A stretch of DNA of 46,555 nucleotides from Bacillota bacterium (GCA_021821465.1 JAKACM010000029.1:1-46555); one strand, 5' to 3'; shown: positions 16,613-25,763, numbered from the stretch's first letter. Notes: generated by a model not told the origin, from the sequence alone. Program-made: numbers and translations.

Positions 16613-17585
16613 GATGACCACGGAGGCAAATATGTCGGCCCCCCTCTTTCCATTCTATCAGCACCAGTACCATCTCTCGGCCTTGATGGTAACGTTGCTG
16701 TTTGCCATTTATGCAATATGTCTCATTCCCTGCATGGTGATTGTGGGAACCTGGGCCAAACATTATGGCCCCAAACGCCTCACTCTTCTTGGGATAAGCT
16801 GTGCCATCGGGGCAACAGGATTGTTTCTCTGGGATCATCAAGTCTGGCAACTCTTTTTGGCCAGAGCATTGGAGGGGGTGTCCCTCGGCCTGTTTATGGG
16901 CCCTGGGACAGCGTTTTTTATTCGCCACAGTCCGAGGCACTTCTCGGAGTCGGATTGTCACGGGAGCAAGCATAATGACCATGGTCGGATTTGGTCTGGG
17001 GCCTCTCCTAGCGGCGATAATGATAACATTAAGGATCTTCTCGATCCGGCAGGACACCGTACCCTATATTCTTCTTTTGGGCGTTTTACTCAGTGCGTGG
17101 GGGGGATAGCTACGATAACTTCTCAGACACAGACCATCTCGCCGTCTCATTCATCGCGTCAGCCTATTTCTCTTTCAGCATGGACAAAATTTTGGCGTCT
17201 GTATGCCCCGGCAGGATTTACCTTATTTGCCTTAAATGGCACGACCATCGCATTGATTCCTGCGGATACTGCCACGGTGTTTCACACGACCAATCCGTTA
17301 TGGGCCGATCTTTTGTTGTTTGTCGTGTTAGGCGGTGGGGGAATCGCCCAACTGTCACCGTGGCCTGAAGATGCCCAGCAGCGACTGCGATGGGGGATGG
17401 GAAGTTTGTTAGCCGGAGCCTGGTTAATGATTAGTGCAAGTTTTTTGAGGAGTCCCATCCTGTTACTGGGGGGCATGGTGCTCCAAACGCGGGGAGGAGG
17501 GTGGACGTTTCGAGCGGCCATGAGAGGCCTAGCCATCGAATTGCGCCAGCCCCAGCCTATACGATATCTGTTTTCACATGTTTGA
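16613..17585 (+). pseudogene. Broken MFS-family transporter
   Basis: Pieces of a 12-helix major facilitator protein. Frame one gives helices with LFAIYAICLIPCMVIVG, the conserved loop TWAKHYGPKRLTLLG (motif A-like) and LFLARALEGVSLGLFMGPG. Near 16930 the sense moves to another frame (GASIMTMVGFGLGPLLAAI) and returns near 17105 (YAPAGFTLFALNGTTIALI, then the last helices). The N-terminus is replaced by the resolvase remnant and the C-terminus by the end of the oppositely oriented HEPN gene. With two frameshifts and both ends lost it is a pseudogene. The substrate cannot be told. Confidence 0.75.
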
Positions 17586-17931
17586 GATAGTTTTTGGCGT
17601 CTTGAAGATCCTGATCCGTAGGAATCCATCCGTCATAGCGGGCTTGTCTGGAGAAATGTTCCAATTGCAAATAGGCACGGATCGCGGGTCTTTTTGTTGG
17701 GCCATACTTGGTGCAGACGCTTTTTGCGTGTCTGATGGCCGAAGGATGGCGGGTATTTTTTTGCTGGAATTGTTCTTCGACCCAGTGCACTGCCGCATAA
17801 AACAACACGGTCATGTGCCATTGCCGACTAGCCTTCCCTAAGTTGAGGTCTGAGTGAAGTGTCTCTAAATGCTGGGCCAGCTGGTCATTGATCGTCACTT
17901 GGTCTGAATGGGGTAGTGGCGTGTTGTTCAT
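17557..17931 (-). CDS. HEPN-like protein, putative toxin/RNase of a two-gene module
   Basis: 124 residues, all-helical. The pattern WHMTVLFYAAVHWVEEQF, RHPSAIRH, LEHFSRQARYDG and AKNYLKHVKTDI matches small HEPN proteins, in which a conserved Arg-x(4-6)-His is often the RNase site; here RHPSAIRH fits R-x6-H. The start (17931) overlaps the stop of the upstream 90-codon gene by 4 bases (ATGA), as in toxin-antitoxin pairs. Its 3' end overlaps antisense the end of the MFS pseudogene. Toxin activity is inference from family and arrangement. Confidence 0.6.
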   Translation of the reverse strand: MNNTPLPHSDQVTINDQLAQHLETLHSDLNLGKASRQWHMTVLFYAAVHWVEEQFQQKNTRHPSAIRHAKSVCTKYGPTKRPAIRAYLQLEHFSRQARYDGWIPTDQDLQDAKNYLKHVKTDIV

Positions 17932-18200
17932 CCCACCATCCGGATATCCACTTTTTCTGCGTTAGCCGGCACCGTCTCGTGCGAGTCGGTAAAATGGATC
18001 GTCAATAAAAAGTCGGGATCCGTGTCAATTTGCGCATCAAAAACGGCTTCTTCCTGTGGCCGACGGAGGTCACGCAAAACGACCCACACATGCATGTCCG
18101 TGTCGACCATCATCCCATACACGCTATCCAAGGCGTCAAGAGACGCGAGCGTGTGAGCAAACCGATAGAGGGCTAAATGAGCTTCCGTGTCTGGGCGCAT
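17928..18200 (-). CDS. Small partner of the HEPN protein, putative antitoxin
   Basis: 90 residues. A helical start (HLALYRFAHTLASLDAL) is followed by strands YGMMVDTDMHVWVVLRD and an acidic end. Similar small proteins precede HEPN genes and may be reduced nucleotidyltransferase-like antitoxins, but the classical GSRARG-type motif of MNT is absent, so that link is tentative. The start is well supported: GGAGGG lies 9 bases before ATG 18200, and a promoter lies 40 bases upstream. The stop overlaps the HEPN start by 4 bases. This is the only unbroken gene pair in the decay zone. Confidence 0.55.
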   Translation of the reverse strand: MRPDTEAHLALYRFAHTLASLDALDSVYGMMVDTDMHVWVVLRDLRRPQEEAVFDAQIDTDPDFLLTIHFTDSHETVPANAEKVDIRMVG

Positions 18201-18240
18201 GACGCTGTTCCCTCCTTATTAAAGGGTGATTCTTTTTATG

Positions 18241-18270
18241 ATCATACCATTAATGGCTCGCTTCAAACAA
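18241..18270 (-). promoter_or_regulatory. Sigma-A-type promoter of the HEPN module
   Basis: On the minus strand TTGTTT (18265-18270) and TATGAT (18241-18246) are separated by 18 bases, about 40 bases before the start codon at 18200, with a strong ribosome site between. Confidence 0.6.
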
Positions 18271-18865
18271 GCTGGCATCACGACATCCCTCTGGCTCCGA
18301 TCCGTGGCGAAATTGTCGAAATTCGCGTGCGCTTAGCTCATTTTGTGCAAAAAACTGAAACGGAATTCGAAATGGTGGGATTTGACAATCCCGGCAGACT
18401 GATCACTTCGACGCAAGAAGTATCCATTTCCCGGACGAGCAGTGGCCGCTCTTCTTTCATATTTTCTTTCATAATTCGCATTCCCGAATAGATCGAATGT
18501 GATGACGTTTTGGGCAGTGTTGTGGATCCTTCGTCTCTTCATAGAATTGTCCTAACCTAACTTGGCTGAAGAGACCCGCAATGTCGTTTGACTATGGTTG
18601 TATTAATATGTATATTTGGAGAATAATTATTCAAAGATGGTTCATCATGGAATCAACATGAATTCGGATTAGTGGATGGTTCACGGATGGTCTACCTTCA
18701 TTCTGTGGGAAGACTGACGTGGACTTCGAGCCGGAAGTGGCAAGCGATGGAGTGCGCCAAATTGATGGTTGGCCACCGGGAGATGGTCGAGAGCCCACTT
18801 AAATCTTGTCTGAGGTGCGGTATTCTGTCCTTTGAGCGGAAGTCATATGACGGACGGTGAAAGCC
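18271..18865. other. Non-coding stretch before the carbamoyltransferase gene
   Basis: No frame with a ribosome site and recognisable product. A plus-strand frame at 18672-18860 leads up to the carbamoyltransferase start but has no family features. No clear promoter or operator for that gene is visible. Confidence 0.35.
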
Positions 18866-19810
18866 ATGAGACATTTCGTATCTCTCGTTGACTTCAGTCG
18901 AGATGAGATTCAGGGAATCATTGAGCTGGGCATTAAGATGAAGAAGCATCCCGAGGCCTATGCGTCTACCTGTTTGCATCAGGGGCTCTTGATGCTGTTC
19001 CAAAAGACCTCCACGCGTACCCTCTTGTCGTTCGCTTCCGCCATCCATCAACTGGGCGGATATCCAGTGACGCTGGATTGGGATCAATCTAATTTCGCCA
19101 TCTCGCCGATTCAATATGAAGTGCAATATGCTTCTCGAAACTGCGATGTGATCATGGCGCGCTTAAAATATCATAAGGATGTCGTGGATCTCGCCCACTA
19201 TTCTCAAGTGCCCGTTATCAATGGCTGTTCCGAGCGGTACCATCCGTGCCAAGCCCTCGCTGATTTAATGACCATATTCGAAATCAGGGGAACATTTAGC
19301 GGAACAACGTTGAGCTATGTGGGTGTGTTAAACAACGTCGCGAATTCGTTAATTGAGGGATGTATGCAAATGGGGCTCAAATTGAAGTTGGTAACGCCGA
19401 TTATCAACCCCGCGTCGTGGGATCAGCAACTGATGGATTTCGCCGAAGCGAGTGACTTGGTTCAACGAGTCTCTGCCATTGAGGATGTCATCGGTGACAC
19501 AGACTTCGTGTACACCGACACCTGGGTGGATATGGAATTTTTCAATGCTCCGAACTTTTTGGCGGAGCGTGAAGCGAGAATGAAGACGATGATTCCCTAT
19601 CAGATCAATCGGACGACACTCGCCGGACATCATCCCTACCTTATGCATGATATGCCGATCCATCCGGGATATGAGATTGAAGAGAGCCTCGTTGAGAGTG
19701 AAGAATCCATCATCTATCAGCAAGCCGAAAATCGAATGCACGTAGAAAAGGCTTTGTTGGTCTACCTTTTAAATCAACAGTCCGCCAAACCTGTCTTTCC
19801 ATGCGATTAG
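18866..19810 (+). CDS. Ornithine/aspartate carbamoyltransferase-family enzyme, non-canonical amine site
   Basis: 314 residues with the two-domain transcarbamylase fold. The carbamoyl-phosphate site is intact: STRT (residues 49-52, in FQKTSTRTLLSF) and HPCQALAD (126-133). The ornithine-side motifs are changed. The usual D-x-W-x-S-M-G loop reads DTWVDME (about 218), and the Cys-containing HCLP reads MHDMPIH (about 260). It is therefore probably a carbamoyltransferase for another amine or amino acid, and the argF name is not safe. ATG 18866 (MRHFVSL) is chosen on family grounds; GTG 18857 is an alternative and neither has a strong ribosome site. The last 195 bases are duplicated at 35057-35252. 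Confidence 0.75.
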   Translation: MRHFVSLVDFSRDEIQGIIELGIKMKKHPEAYASTCLHQGLLMLFQKTSTRTLLSFASAIHQLGGYPVTLDWDQSNFAISPIQYEVQYASRNCDVIMARLKYHKDVVDLAHYSQVPVINGCSERYHPCQALADLMTIFEIRGTFSGTTLSYVGVLNNVANSLIEGCMQMGLKLKLVTPIINPASWDQQLMDFAEASDLVQRVSAIEDVIGDTDFVYTDTWVDMEFFNAPNFLAEREARMKTMIPYQINRTTLAGHHPYLMHDMPIHPGYEIEESLVESEESIIYQQAENRMHVEKALLVYLLNQQSAKPVFPCD

Positions 19811-20235
19811 CCTGCGTCTGCCCGGAACATGCGGCAGAAGAGATGGATAAGAAATACATGGGCCACTATTGGCACATGATGTTCCCTTCTTCCACCATGC
19901 GGCCATAGCGGCCGTCTTTTACGAAATCAAGCCAGACGGAGAACCACTTGGGCCGTGCCCCAGGTAGGATCGTCAATGGACATCGCATTGAGCTTCATCA
20001 ACACGGCTTTGGTCAAATCTTGTTCACAATGCACACCCCGCGCACTGGGTAGTGGAGAGCTTGTTCCAATGTGGGAATAGGGCCTTTTCATAACGGCCAA
20101 AGCCAAGTAGGGTGCGACCTCGGCGAGAACGGGAAAGTAATCATGATGGAATGAAGAATATGATGGTTCTGTCGATAAGCTTGCACTCTGAAAGATCCGT
20201 GACCAATCGCTCTGCTGATTCTTTTGGCCGGACGT
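19616..20235. repeat. Direct repeat, left copy: 3' ends of carbamoyltransferase and glycerophosphodiesterase genes
   Basis: Nearly identical (about 95% by eye, apart from small deletions) and in the same orientation to 35057-35762. It covers the last 195 bases of the carbamoyltransferase gene, the intergenic bases, and about 310 bases of the convergent glycerophosphodiesterase gene. This copy lacks about 86 bases present in the other, lost between two GCACACCCC repeats. The homology ends near 20235. The two copies bracket the acyl-CoA catabolic island. Confidence 0.85.
19927..20235 (-). pseudogene. Glycerophosphodiester phosphodiesterase remnant
   Basis: The C-terminal part of the enzyme encoded intact at 35368-36126 is readable: SFHHDYFPVLAEVAP, then after a deletion GVHCEQDLTKAVLMKLNAMS and DDPTWGTAQVVLRLA. 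The N-terminal half with the catalytic HRG and EN residues is missing, and an internal deletion plus frame changes break the rest. A minus-strand frame continues open to 20343, but those added codons are unrelated sequence. It is the decayed partner in the left copy of the duplicated segment. Confidence 0.85.
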
Positions 20236-20344
20236 CATCGGAAACCGGCCGGGGTCAATTTTCCGGAACCTGCTCGGTTCATCCCTGGGAAGGCGCATGC
20301 TGTCGTGAAATCTTGGGCGATAATTTTTTCCGGGGTGCGCCAAG

Positions 20345-20390
20345 CCCTGTCCCTTAAGGCTTCTACACCCTGTCCCTTAAGGCTTCTACA
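20345..20390. repeat. Tandem duplication of a 23-base unit
   Basis: Two perfect head-to-tail copies (20345-20367 and 20368-20390) of a unit beginning CCCTGTCCCTTAAGG, just downstream of the broken phosphodiesterase and close to the operon terminator. Probably a replication-slippage product at a recombination border. Confidence 0.85.
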
Positions 20391-20447
20391 ACACAGGAAA
20401 AGGCTCGGATAAAGATAATGAAGGCCCGCGACATCCATGAAAACAAA

Positions 20448-20494
20448 AGTGGGGTGCACCCGCGTCCAGATCCAAACTGCCGGTGCACCCCACT
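20448..20494 (-). terminator. Terminator of the acyl-CoA operon
   Basis: AGTGGGGTGCACC (20448-20460) and GGTGCACCCCACT (20482-20494) are perfect 13-base arms around 21 bases. On the minus strand the stem is followed by a TTTT tract (TTTTGTTTTC), about 95 bases after the stop of the carboxyltransferase gene. It closes the ten-gene minus-strand operon. Confidence 0.8.
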
Positions 20495-20587
20495 CCTTTA
20501 GTCATACAAGCCACAATCAACCCCTTTTCTTTCGCCAGACGAGCGAACCATGGTGAATTTTACGGAAGCCTAAATGAAGGCGACAGA

Positions 20588-22162
20588 TTAGACGGGCATG
20601 ATACCATGCTTTCTGGTTGGACGCTCTACGACCTTATTCTGGGTGCGTTCGAGTGCGGCGTAGAGGACACGGCGGGTATCCCGCGGCCGGATAATATCGT
20701 CAATTAAAGCCGAACCGGCAGCAATATCCGGCCCAATGCGTTCTCGATAGCGCACTAATAGCTCCTCGCGGGTGGCTGTCGGATCATCGCTTTTCGAAAT
20801 CATCTTCCCATAAAGAATGTTGACGGCGCCTTCGGCACCCATCAGGCTAATTTGGGCATGGGGCCAGGCCACAATAAGATCCGGTTCGTAAGCGCGTCCA
20901 TTCATGACGTAATAACCGGCACCAAAGGCCTTACGTACGATTACCGTGAATTTCGGAACTGTCGCCACCGAAGTGGCATAGAGAAATTTAGCACCGTGCC
21001 GGATAATGCCTTGCTTCTCCACAGATGAGCCAATCATAAAGGCCGGAGTGTCCGCCAAATAGACCAGGGGTATGTTGAAGGCATCGCAGAGCATGATAAA
21101 ACGAGCCGCCTTATCCGACGCGTTGACATCAATAGCACCTCCCAACACCATCGGCTGATTTGCGATAATGCCCACCGAATATCCGCCAATATGGGCAAAT
21201 GCCGTGATCAAATTGCGGGCCCACCTGGGTTTCATCTCGAAAATTGTCCTATCGTCCACGATCTCCCGAATCACCTTGTGCATATCATACCCTTGATTTA
21301 AAGCCACTGGCACCATATCTTCAACTGTCCGAACCTCGCGTTCGGGCGGATCCGAACTCGGTGACTCCGGCGGCATTTCTTGGCTGTGCGAAGGAAAATA
21401 ACTCAAATAATCACGGATTGCGGCGAGGCATTCCTCGTCATTCGCCACTTCCAAATCAGCCACGCCGGAGAGCTCGGTGTGAACTTTGCTGCCACCCAAG
21501 TCTTGTTCATTAATGTCTTCGCCAATCGCAGCTTTAACCAAGGGAGGTCCACCCAAAGCCATAAAGCTCGTCCCCTTGACCATCGGCACGAAATCAGCCA
21601 ATGCCGGAACATAGGCGGTGCCCGCGGCGCCCGGCCCCATCACCGCACATACCTGCGGCACCACTCCAGACATTTTCACCTCCTCGAAAAAGATATCCCC
21701 GGTACCGGCAAACCATGACCCGGCCAACTCCTGGATCCGGGCTCCGGCCGAATCGATAAGCCAAATCATGGGGATACGGTGGCGTAATGCCCATTGTCTC
21801 ACCCTGGCCACTTTGCGCTCCCCAACTATTCCCATTGAGCCCGCCAAGACGGTAAAATCATAAGCGGCAAGGGCGACTGAGCGCCCTCTGATTTTTCCAC
21901 AACCGGTAATCACGCCGTCCGCCGGTGTCTGCCGTCCCCGCATTTCGGGAGCGTTGTCCTGATGGTGGGCAAAAATACCCATCTCTTCAAAAGTTCCCGG
22001 ATCGAAGAGATGATGGATCCGTTCCCTGGCTGTCAACTTACCTAACTGATGCTGCCGCTCGACTTGTTCCCACCCGCCCATGTGCTGCCTGATGTCCGTC
22101 TTTTGCTGTTCCAGTTGGTCCGCCATTTGCGAAAGGTTCGGACCGTCTTGTTGTTCATGCAT
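20588..22162 (-). CDS. Acyl-CoA carboxylase, carboxyltransferase beta subunit
   Basis: About 524 residues with both crotonase-like halves of biotin-dependent carboxyltransferases: LTARERIHHLFDPGTFEEMG at the start, IDSAGARIQE and GPGAAGTAYVPAL in the first half, and KFLYATSVATVPKFTVI with GAGYYVMNGRAYEP and GAEGAVNILYGK in the second. It would move carboxyl from carboxybiotin to an acyl-CoA such as propionyl-, methylcrotonyl- or geranyl-CoA. ATG 22162 is chosen because AGAGGGAAGAG lies just before it, inside the longer frame that begins at 22180. It is the last gene of the operon. No biotin carboxylase or biotin carrier gene is in the window, so that subunit must be encoded elsewhere. Confidence 0.9.
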   Translation of the reverse strand: MHEQQDGPNLSQMADQLEQQKTDIRQHMGGWEQVERQHQLGKLTARERIHHLFDPGTFEEMGIFAHHQDNAPEMRGRQTPADGVITGCGKIRGRSVALAAYDFTVLAGSMGIVGERKVARVRQWALRHRIPMIWLIDSAGARIQELAGSWFAGTGDIFFEEVKMSGVVPQVCAVMGPGAAGTAYVPALADFVPMVKGTSFMALGGPPLVKAAIGEDINEQDLGGSKVHTELSGVADLEVANDEECLAAIRDYLSYFPSHSQEMPPESPSSDPPEREVRTVEDMVPVALNQGYDMHKVIREIVDDRTIFEMKPRWARNLITAFAHIGGYSVGIIANQPMVLGGAIDVNASDKAARFIMLCDAFNIPLVYLADTPAFMIGSSVEKQGIIRHGAKFLYATSVATVPKFTVIVRKAFGAGYYVMNGRAYEPDLIVAWPHAQISLMGAEGAVNILYGKMISKSDDPTATREELLVRYRERIGPDIAAGSALIDDIIRPRDTRRVLYAALERTQNKVVERPTRKHGIMPV

Positions 22163-22201
22163 TCTCTTCCCTCTTTCCATACAGTTTTGGCCAGCGAACG
22201 G

Positions 22202-22627
22202 CTATTTTGCCACGAGTGTCTTAATCTGGCATAGCACAACTGCCTCCCCGCTTTGTTTGGCAATATTCATCCAACAAGTGATGACTCCGCCTTTCGACTT
22301 TTCTTCCAATGCCCTCACCTCAAGCGTTACCCTCAAGGTATCCCCGATGTAAGTGGGGGCAACAAAGCGCACCCCATCGATACCGTAAAAGGCCACAACA
22401 ATCTCCGGTTTGAGCCTCATGAGCCCCGTCGCAACCGAAAGCACAAGCAAACCGTGCGCAATACGTTGGCCAAAGGGACTTTTAGCCGCCCATTCTCGGT
22501 CGGTATGCAATGGGTTCCAATCACCACTCAATGAAGAAAACAGCATCAAATCGGTTTCGGTAATCGTTCGTGTCCCGGATTGCCATCGTTCTCCGACTTG
22601 ATAGGCGTGAAAAGGGCGATCAAACAT
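22202..22627 (-). CDS. MaoC-like hot-dog dehydratase
   Basis: 141 residues with a single hot-dog domain. The (R)-hydratase signature is clear: LSGDWNPLHTDREWAAKSPFG then RIAHGLLVLS, containing the catalytic Asp and His. Such enzymes hydrate enoyl-CoAs, usually giving the (R)-hydroxyacyl-CoA. Start ATG 22627 follows GGGAG by 9 bases. It lies 17 bases after one acyl-CoA synthetase gene and 39 bases before the carboxyltransferase. It may act on a branched or carboxylated enoyl-CoA made by the operon, beside the crotonase encoded at the operon's start. Confidence 0.88.
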   Translation of the reverse strand: MFDRPFHAYQVGERWQSGTRTITETDLMLFSSLSGDWNPLHTDREWAAKSPFGQRIAHGLLVLSVATGLMRLKPEIVVAFYGIDGVRFVAPTYIGDTLRVTLEVRALEEKSKGGVITCWMNIAKQSGEAVVLCQIKTLVAK

Positions 22628-22644
22628 GGTGTCGCACTCCCAAT

Positions 22645-24207
22645 CTATGGCAATTTACGGTAAAAATCCTGGTAAGTGTTGCGCAATAGGTGCTTTTGAA
22701 TCTTTCCCGTTCCCGTGCGGGGAAATTGGGTGACGATGAGGACGCGTTTAGGGACTTTAAATCCCGCTAAATGATCTTTGCAAAATGCCAATATTTCCTC
22801 TTCACTCACTTCAAACTGTGGATTTACTGCTACCAAAGCCGTCACAGCTTCCCCCCAATAAGGGTGAGAGAGCCCAATTACAGTCGCTTCCTGGATGGCG
22901 GGATGCATTAACAGGCATCGTTCGACTTCCACGGAGGAGACGTTTTCGCCTCCGGTTTTCACGATGTCTTTCTTTCTGTCGACGAACCACACCACCCCTT
23001 CCTCATCCATCCATCCCATGTCGCCACTGTGAAACCAGCCGTGACGAAAAGCCTGTTCGGTCGCCTCGGGATGATGAAGATACTCCGACAGCGCATGAGC
23101 GCCGCGGTAGACAATTTCACCCACTTCTCCCGGGTTCAGCAGTTCACCGTCATCATTCATGATGCGCACGTCAACCGTCAACACGGGTGTTCCCCATGAT
23201 GCAGATTTTGTCCCTTGATGATGAGGACGTTGAAAGGTGGTAGGCGGTGTAAACTCCGTTTGACCTGATCCCAAAATGACCGTGGCCCGAGGAAATCGCT
23301 CAGCGATTCGGGTAATGCGTTCATCAGGCATGGGAGCCATAGCATAGCATGCGAGACGCGCCGAAGAAAAGTCGCGGCGATCAATATTTTCTACTCCCAG
23401 CAGTGCCTGCCACATCATGGGCAGCAAAAACAGCGTCGTCAATTGTTCCTCTTCTATGATATCTGCCACTGTTGTGGCATCAAATTGGGACAGGAGATGA
23501 TTGGATGCACCCACAATAAAAGCCGGTAGGGCAAACGCGTTTAAATCAGCGCAATGAAACAGCGGCAGCACATGAAGCAGGTGGTCTTCTGCCGAAAGAT
23601 GATTTTGCAAAGCCGCTCCCAAGGCTGTGATCGTCACCGCCAGATGACTTGTGAGCACCCCTTTGGGTGCAGATGTAGTTCCCGAGGTATAAAGAAGCTG
23701 CACGGGATCGCGGTCGGCAATCACGACTTCTGGCTCTGTATCATCTCCTTCCATCAAAAAATCTTGAAAATCGTCCACATTAGTGGATCCAAACCACACC
23801 ACCCTGCGAAGTGTCGGCACCTGGGCGATAACTTGCTCGGCCAAAAAAGCCAGCGGCTGCTCCACCACCAAGATCTCTGCTTGGGCGTCATTCAAGCAAT
23901 AGGCCAATAAGGACGCGTCGAGTCCCAAGTTTAACGGCATGATGGTAGCGCCGACTTTTGCCGCACCAAAATAGCTGACAAAAAAAGGCCAGCGGTTGCG
24001 GCTCATGAGTGCCACCGGGTGTTTGGTTAATTCATTTTTCAGCAGAGACTGCCCAAAGCGGCACGCCAGGGTATTGACCTCTTGAAAGCTCAGCCGGACA
24101 TTGCCATCATGAATAGCCAACTTTTGCGAAAAGTGTTGGGCCGCTCGCAGAGCAATATCTCCGACTGCCACCCGCGACGCTAAATTTTTTTCCAACACGC
24201 GATCCAT
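22645..24207 (-). CDS. Acyl-CoA synthetase (AMP-forming)
   Basis: About 520 residues of the ANL superfamily. P-loop YTSGTTSAPKGVLTSH, the hinge region WFHSGDMGWMDEEGVVWFVD with RKKDIVKTGGENVSSVEVE, and the C-terminal catalytic Lys in PRTGTGKIQKHLLR are all present. It activates a carboxylic acid with ATP and CoA. ATG 24207 shares one base with the stop of the upstream synthetase gene (TGATG) and has AGAGGGAGA before it; GTG 24210 is the alternative. It is one of three synthetases in the operon, and the pair here differs clearly in sequence. Substrate not deducible; a branched-chain or terpenoid acid is inferred from neighbours. Confidence 0.9.
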   Translation of the reverse strand: MDRVLEKNLASRVAVGDIALRAAQHFSQKLAIHDGNVRLSFQEVNTLACRFGQSLLKNELTKHPVALMSRNRWPFFVSYFGAAKVGATIMPLNLGLDASLLAYCLNDAQAEILVVEQPLAFLAEQVIAQVPTLRRVVWFGSTNVDDFQDFLMEGDDTEPEVVIADRDPVQLLYTSGTTSAPKGVLTSHLAVTITALGAALQNHLSAEDHLLHVLPLFHCADLNAFALPAFIVGASNHLLSQFDATTVADIIEEEQLTTLFLLPMMWQALLGVENIDRRDFSSARLACYAMAPMPDERITRIAERFPRATVILGSGQTEFTPPTTFQRPHHQGTKSASWGTPVLTVDVRIMNDDGELLNPGEVGEIVYRGAHALSEYLHHPEATEQAFRHGWFHSGDMGWMDEEGVVWFVDRKKDIVKTGGENVSSVEVERCLLMHPAIQEATVIGLSHPYWGEAVTALVAVNPQFEVSEEEILAFCKDHLAGFKVPKRVLIVTQFPRTGTGKIQKHLLRNTYQDFYRKLP

Positions 24208-25763
24208 CACGCATCTCCCTCTTTGGCATAAATTTGCCGCAACATGGTTTTCAGCACTTTTCCCGTCGCGTTTCGCGGCAGGCTCGCCACCACTCTCACG
24301 GTTTTAGGAATCTTAAATCCGGCCAGCCGTCCCTGGCAAAACTGTTGGATATCCTCAACCCTCAGGTTTTGACTCGCATCTTTGAGCACCAAGACAGCCA
24401 GTGGCACCTCGCCCCAAGTTAAGTCCGGCACGCCAATGACCGCGGCCTCGGCAATATTGGGATGACGGACTAAAACCTGTTCGACTTCGACCGGATACAC
24501 ATTTTCTCCCCCGGAAATCAACAAATCCTTCTTGCGGTCGACCAAATAGAAAAAGCCTTCTGGGTCTACACGCGCCAAATCGCCAGTGTGAAACCAACCC
24601 CCGCGAAACGCATCTTGGGTTGCTTGTGGCATATTCCAATAGCCCTCAAAGATATTGGGACCTTGCAGCACCAGTTCTCCCACCTCGTCCGTGGCAACAT
24701 CTTGGTCCGATTCATCCACCACCCGGGCCCCTTGGTAAAATAGGGGACGGCCAATTGATCCGTGTTTGCGGATAGCATCCACTGAGCCCAGAATCATGGT
24801 AATGGGCGCGGTTTCCGTCATGCCAAATCCTTCGAGAAAGGTCAAGCCGCGGGATTGGTAGAATTCAATCAAAGGAATGGGACAAGGGGCACCCCCCGAG
24901 ACCAACACACGCAATGACGACAAATCATAGTGGTCGAAATCGGGTACTTGAGATAATGCCAGCCACATCGCCGGGACAAGAAACAGCGCCGTAATATGCC
25001 GGTTTTGAATCGTTTCCAGTACCTCTTGAGGATTAAAGCGAGAAAGAACTATGACAAAGGCGCCCAGGTACATCGCAGGGAGGGTATGGACCCCCAGTCC
25101 TCCAATATGAAAGAGCGGTGCCACCGTCAACACGGTGTCATCGACGCGAAGAGTGGCTTCGTGAAGCATCAATTGAATCGCGTTCCAGGTCGCGTTGCGG
25201 TGGCTCAATTGAGCTCCTTTGGGCTTCCCGGTAGTGCCGGATGTGTACATCATGACGTGGATGTCGTGCGTCTTGACCTCAGATTGCGGTTCCGTGTCAG
25301 GGAAAGCCGCCAACAAAGACTCATAAGGGCTGTGGGTTCGAGATGTGCCTGGGTCGGCCACCCGGATTACATTATCACCGTTCATGACCGCCTCGGCGAT
25401 GGGATAAAATGAGTCATGGCACAGAAGTAGCCGAGCACCACTGTCTGAGAGAATATAGCGAACTTCGGGTTCACTCAGCCGAAAGTTAATCGGTACCAGA
25501 ATCGCCCCCAGTTTCGCCGTCGCAAAAATCGCTTCCAAAAACGGAATGCCGTTCCATAAAAGCCCAGCGACCCGATCCCCGTGAGCGATACCTCTGGCCA
25601 AGAGGGCATGCGCCAATTGATTGACGCGAGAATTCAACTCGCCCCAAGTCAGGCTCTGATCCAGATCAGCCAAGGCCGGACGAAGAGGGGAGAGCTCGGC
25701 CTGCCGCTTTACCCAATACCCGATTCCGCCAAGCGTCTCGTCACGAAACTGTGTCCCTTTCAT
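24207..25763 (-). CDS. Acyl-CoA synthetase (AMP-forming), long/medium-chain type
   Basis: 518 residues. ANL motifs: YTSGTTGKPKGAQLSH, FGMTETAPI (adenine motif), WFHTGDLARVDPEG with RKKDLLISGGENVYPVEVE, and PRNATGKVLKTMLR with the catalytic Lys. Start ATG 25763 overlaps the stop of the upstream acyl-CoA dehydrogenase by four bases (ATGA) and follows GAGGGAGG. FadD-like overall. It probably feeds a carboxylic acid to the dehydrogenases encoded just before it. Confidence 0.9.
   Translation of the reverse strand: MKGTQFRDETLGGIGYWVKRQAELSPLRPALADLDQSLTWGELNSRVNQLAHALLARGIAHGDRVAGLLWNGIPFLEAIFATAKLGAILVPINFRLSEPEVRYILSDSGARLLLCHDSFYPIAEAVMNGDNVIRVADPGTSRTHSPYESLLAAFPDTEPQSEVKTHDIHVMMYTSGTTGKPKGAQLSHRNATWNAIQLMLHEATLRVDDTVLTVAPLFHIGGLGVHTLPAMYLGAFVIVLSRFNPQEVLETIQNRHITALFLVPAMWLALSQVPDFDHYDLSSLRVLVSGGAPCPIPLIEFYQSRGLTFLEGFGMTETAPITMILGSVDAIRKHGSIGRPLFYQGARVVDESDQDVATDEVGELVLQGPNIFEGYWNMPQATQDAFRGGWFHTGDLARVDPEGFFYLVDRKKDLLISGGENVYPVEVEQVLVRHPNIAEAAVIGVPDLTWGEVPLAVLVLKDASQNLRVEDIQQFCQGRLAGFKIPKTVRVVASLPRNATGKVLKTMLRQIYAKEGDA

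Noticed and set aside
20345..20390. Start of a CRISPR array
   Set aside because: Only two copies, directly adjacent without spacers, and no cas genes in the window.
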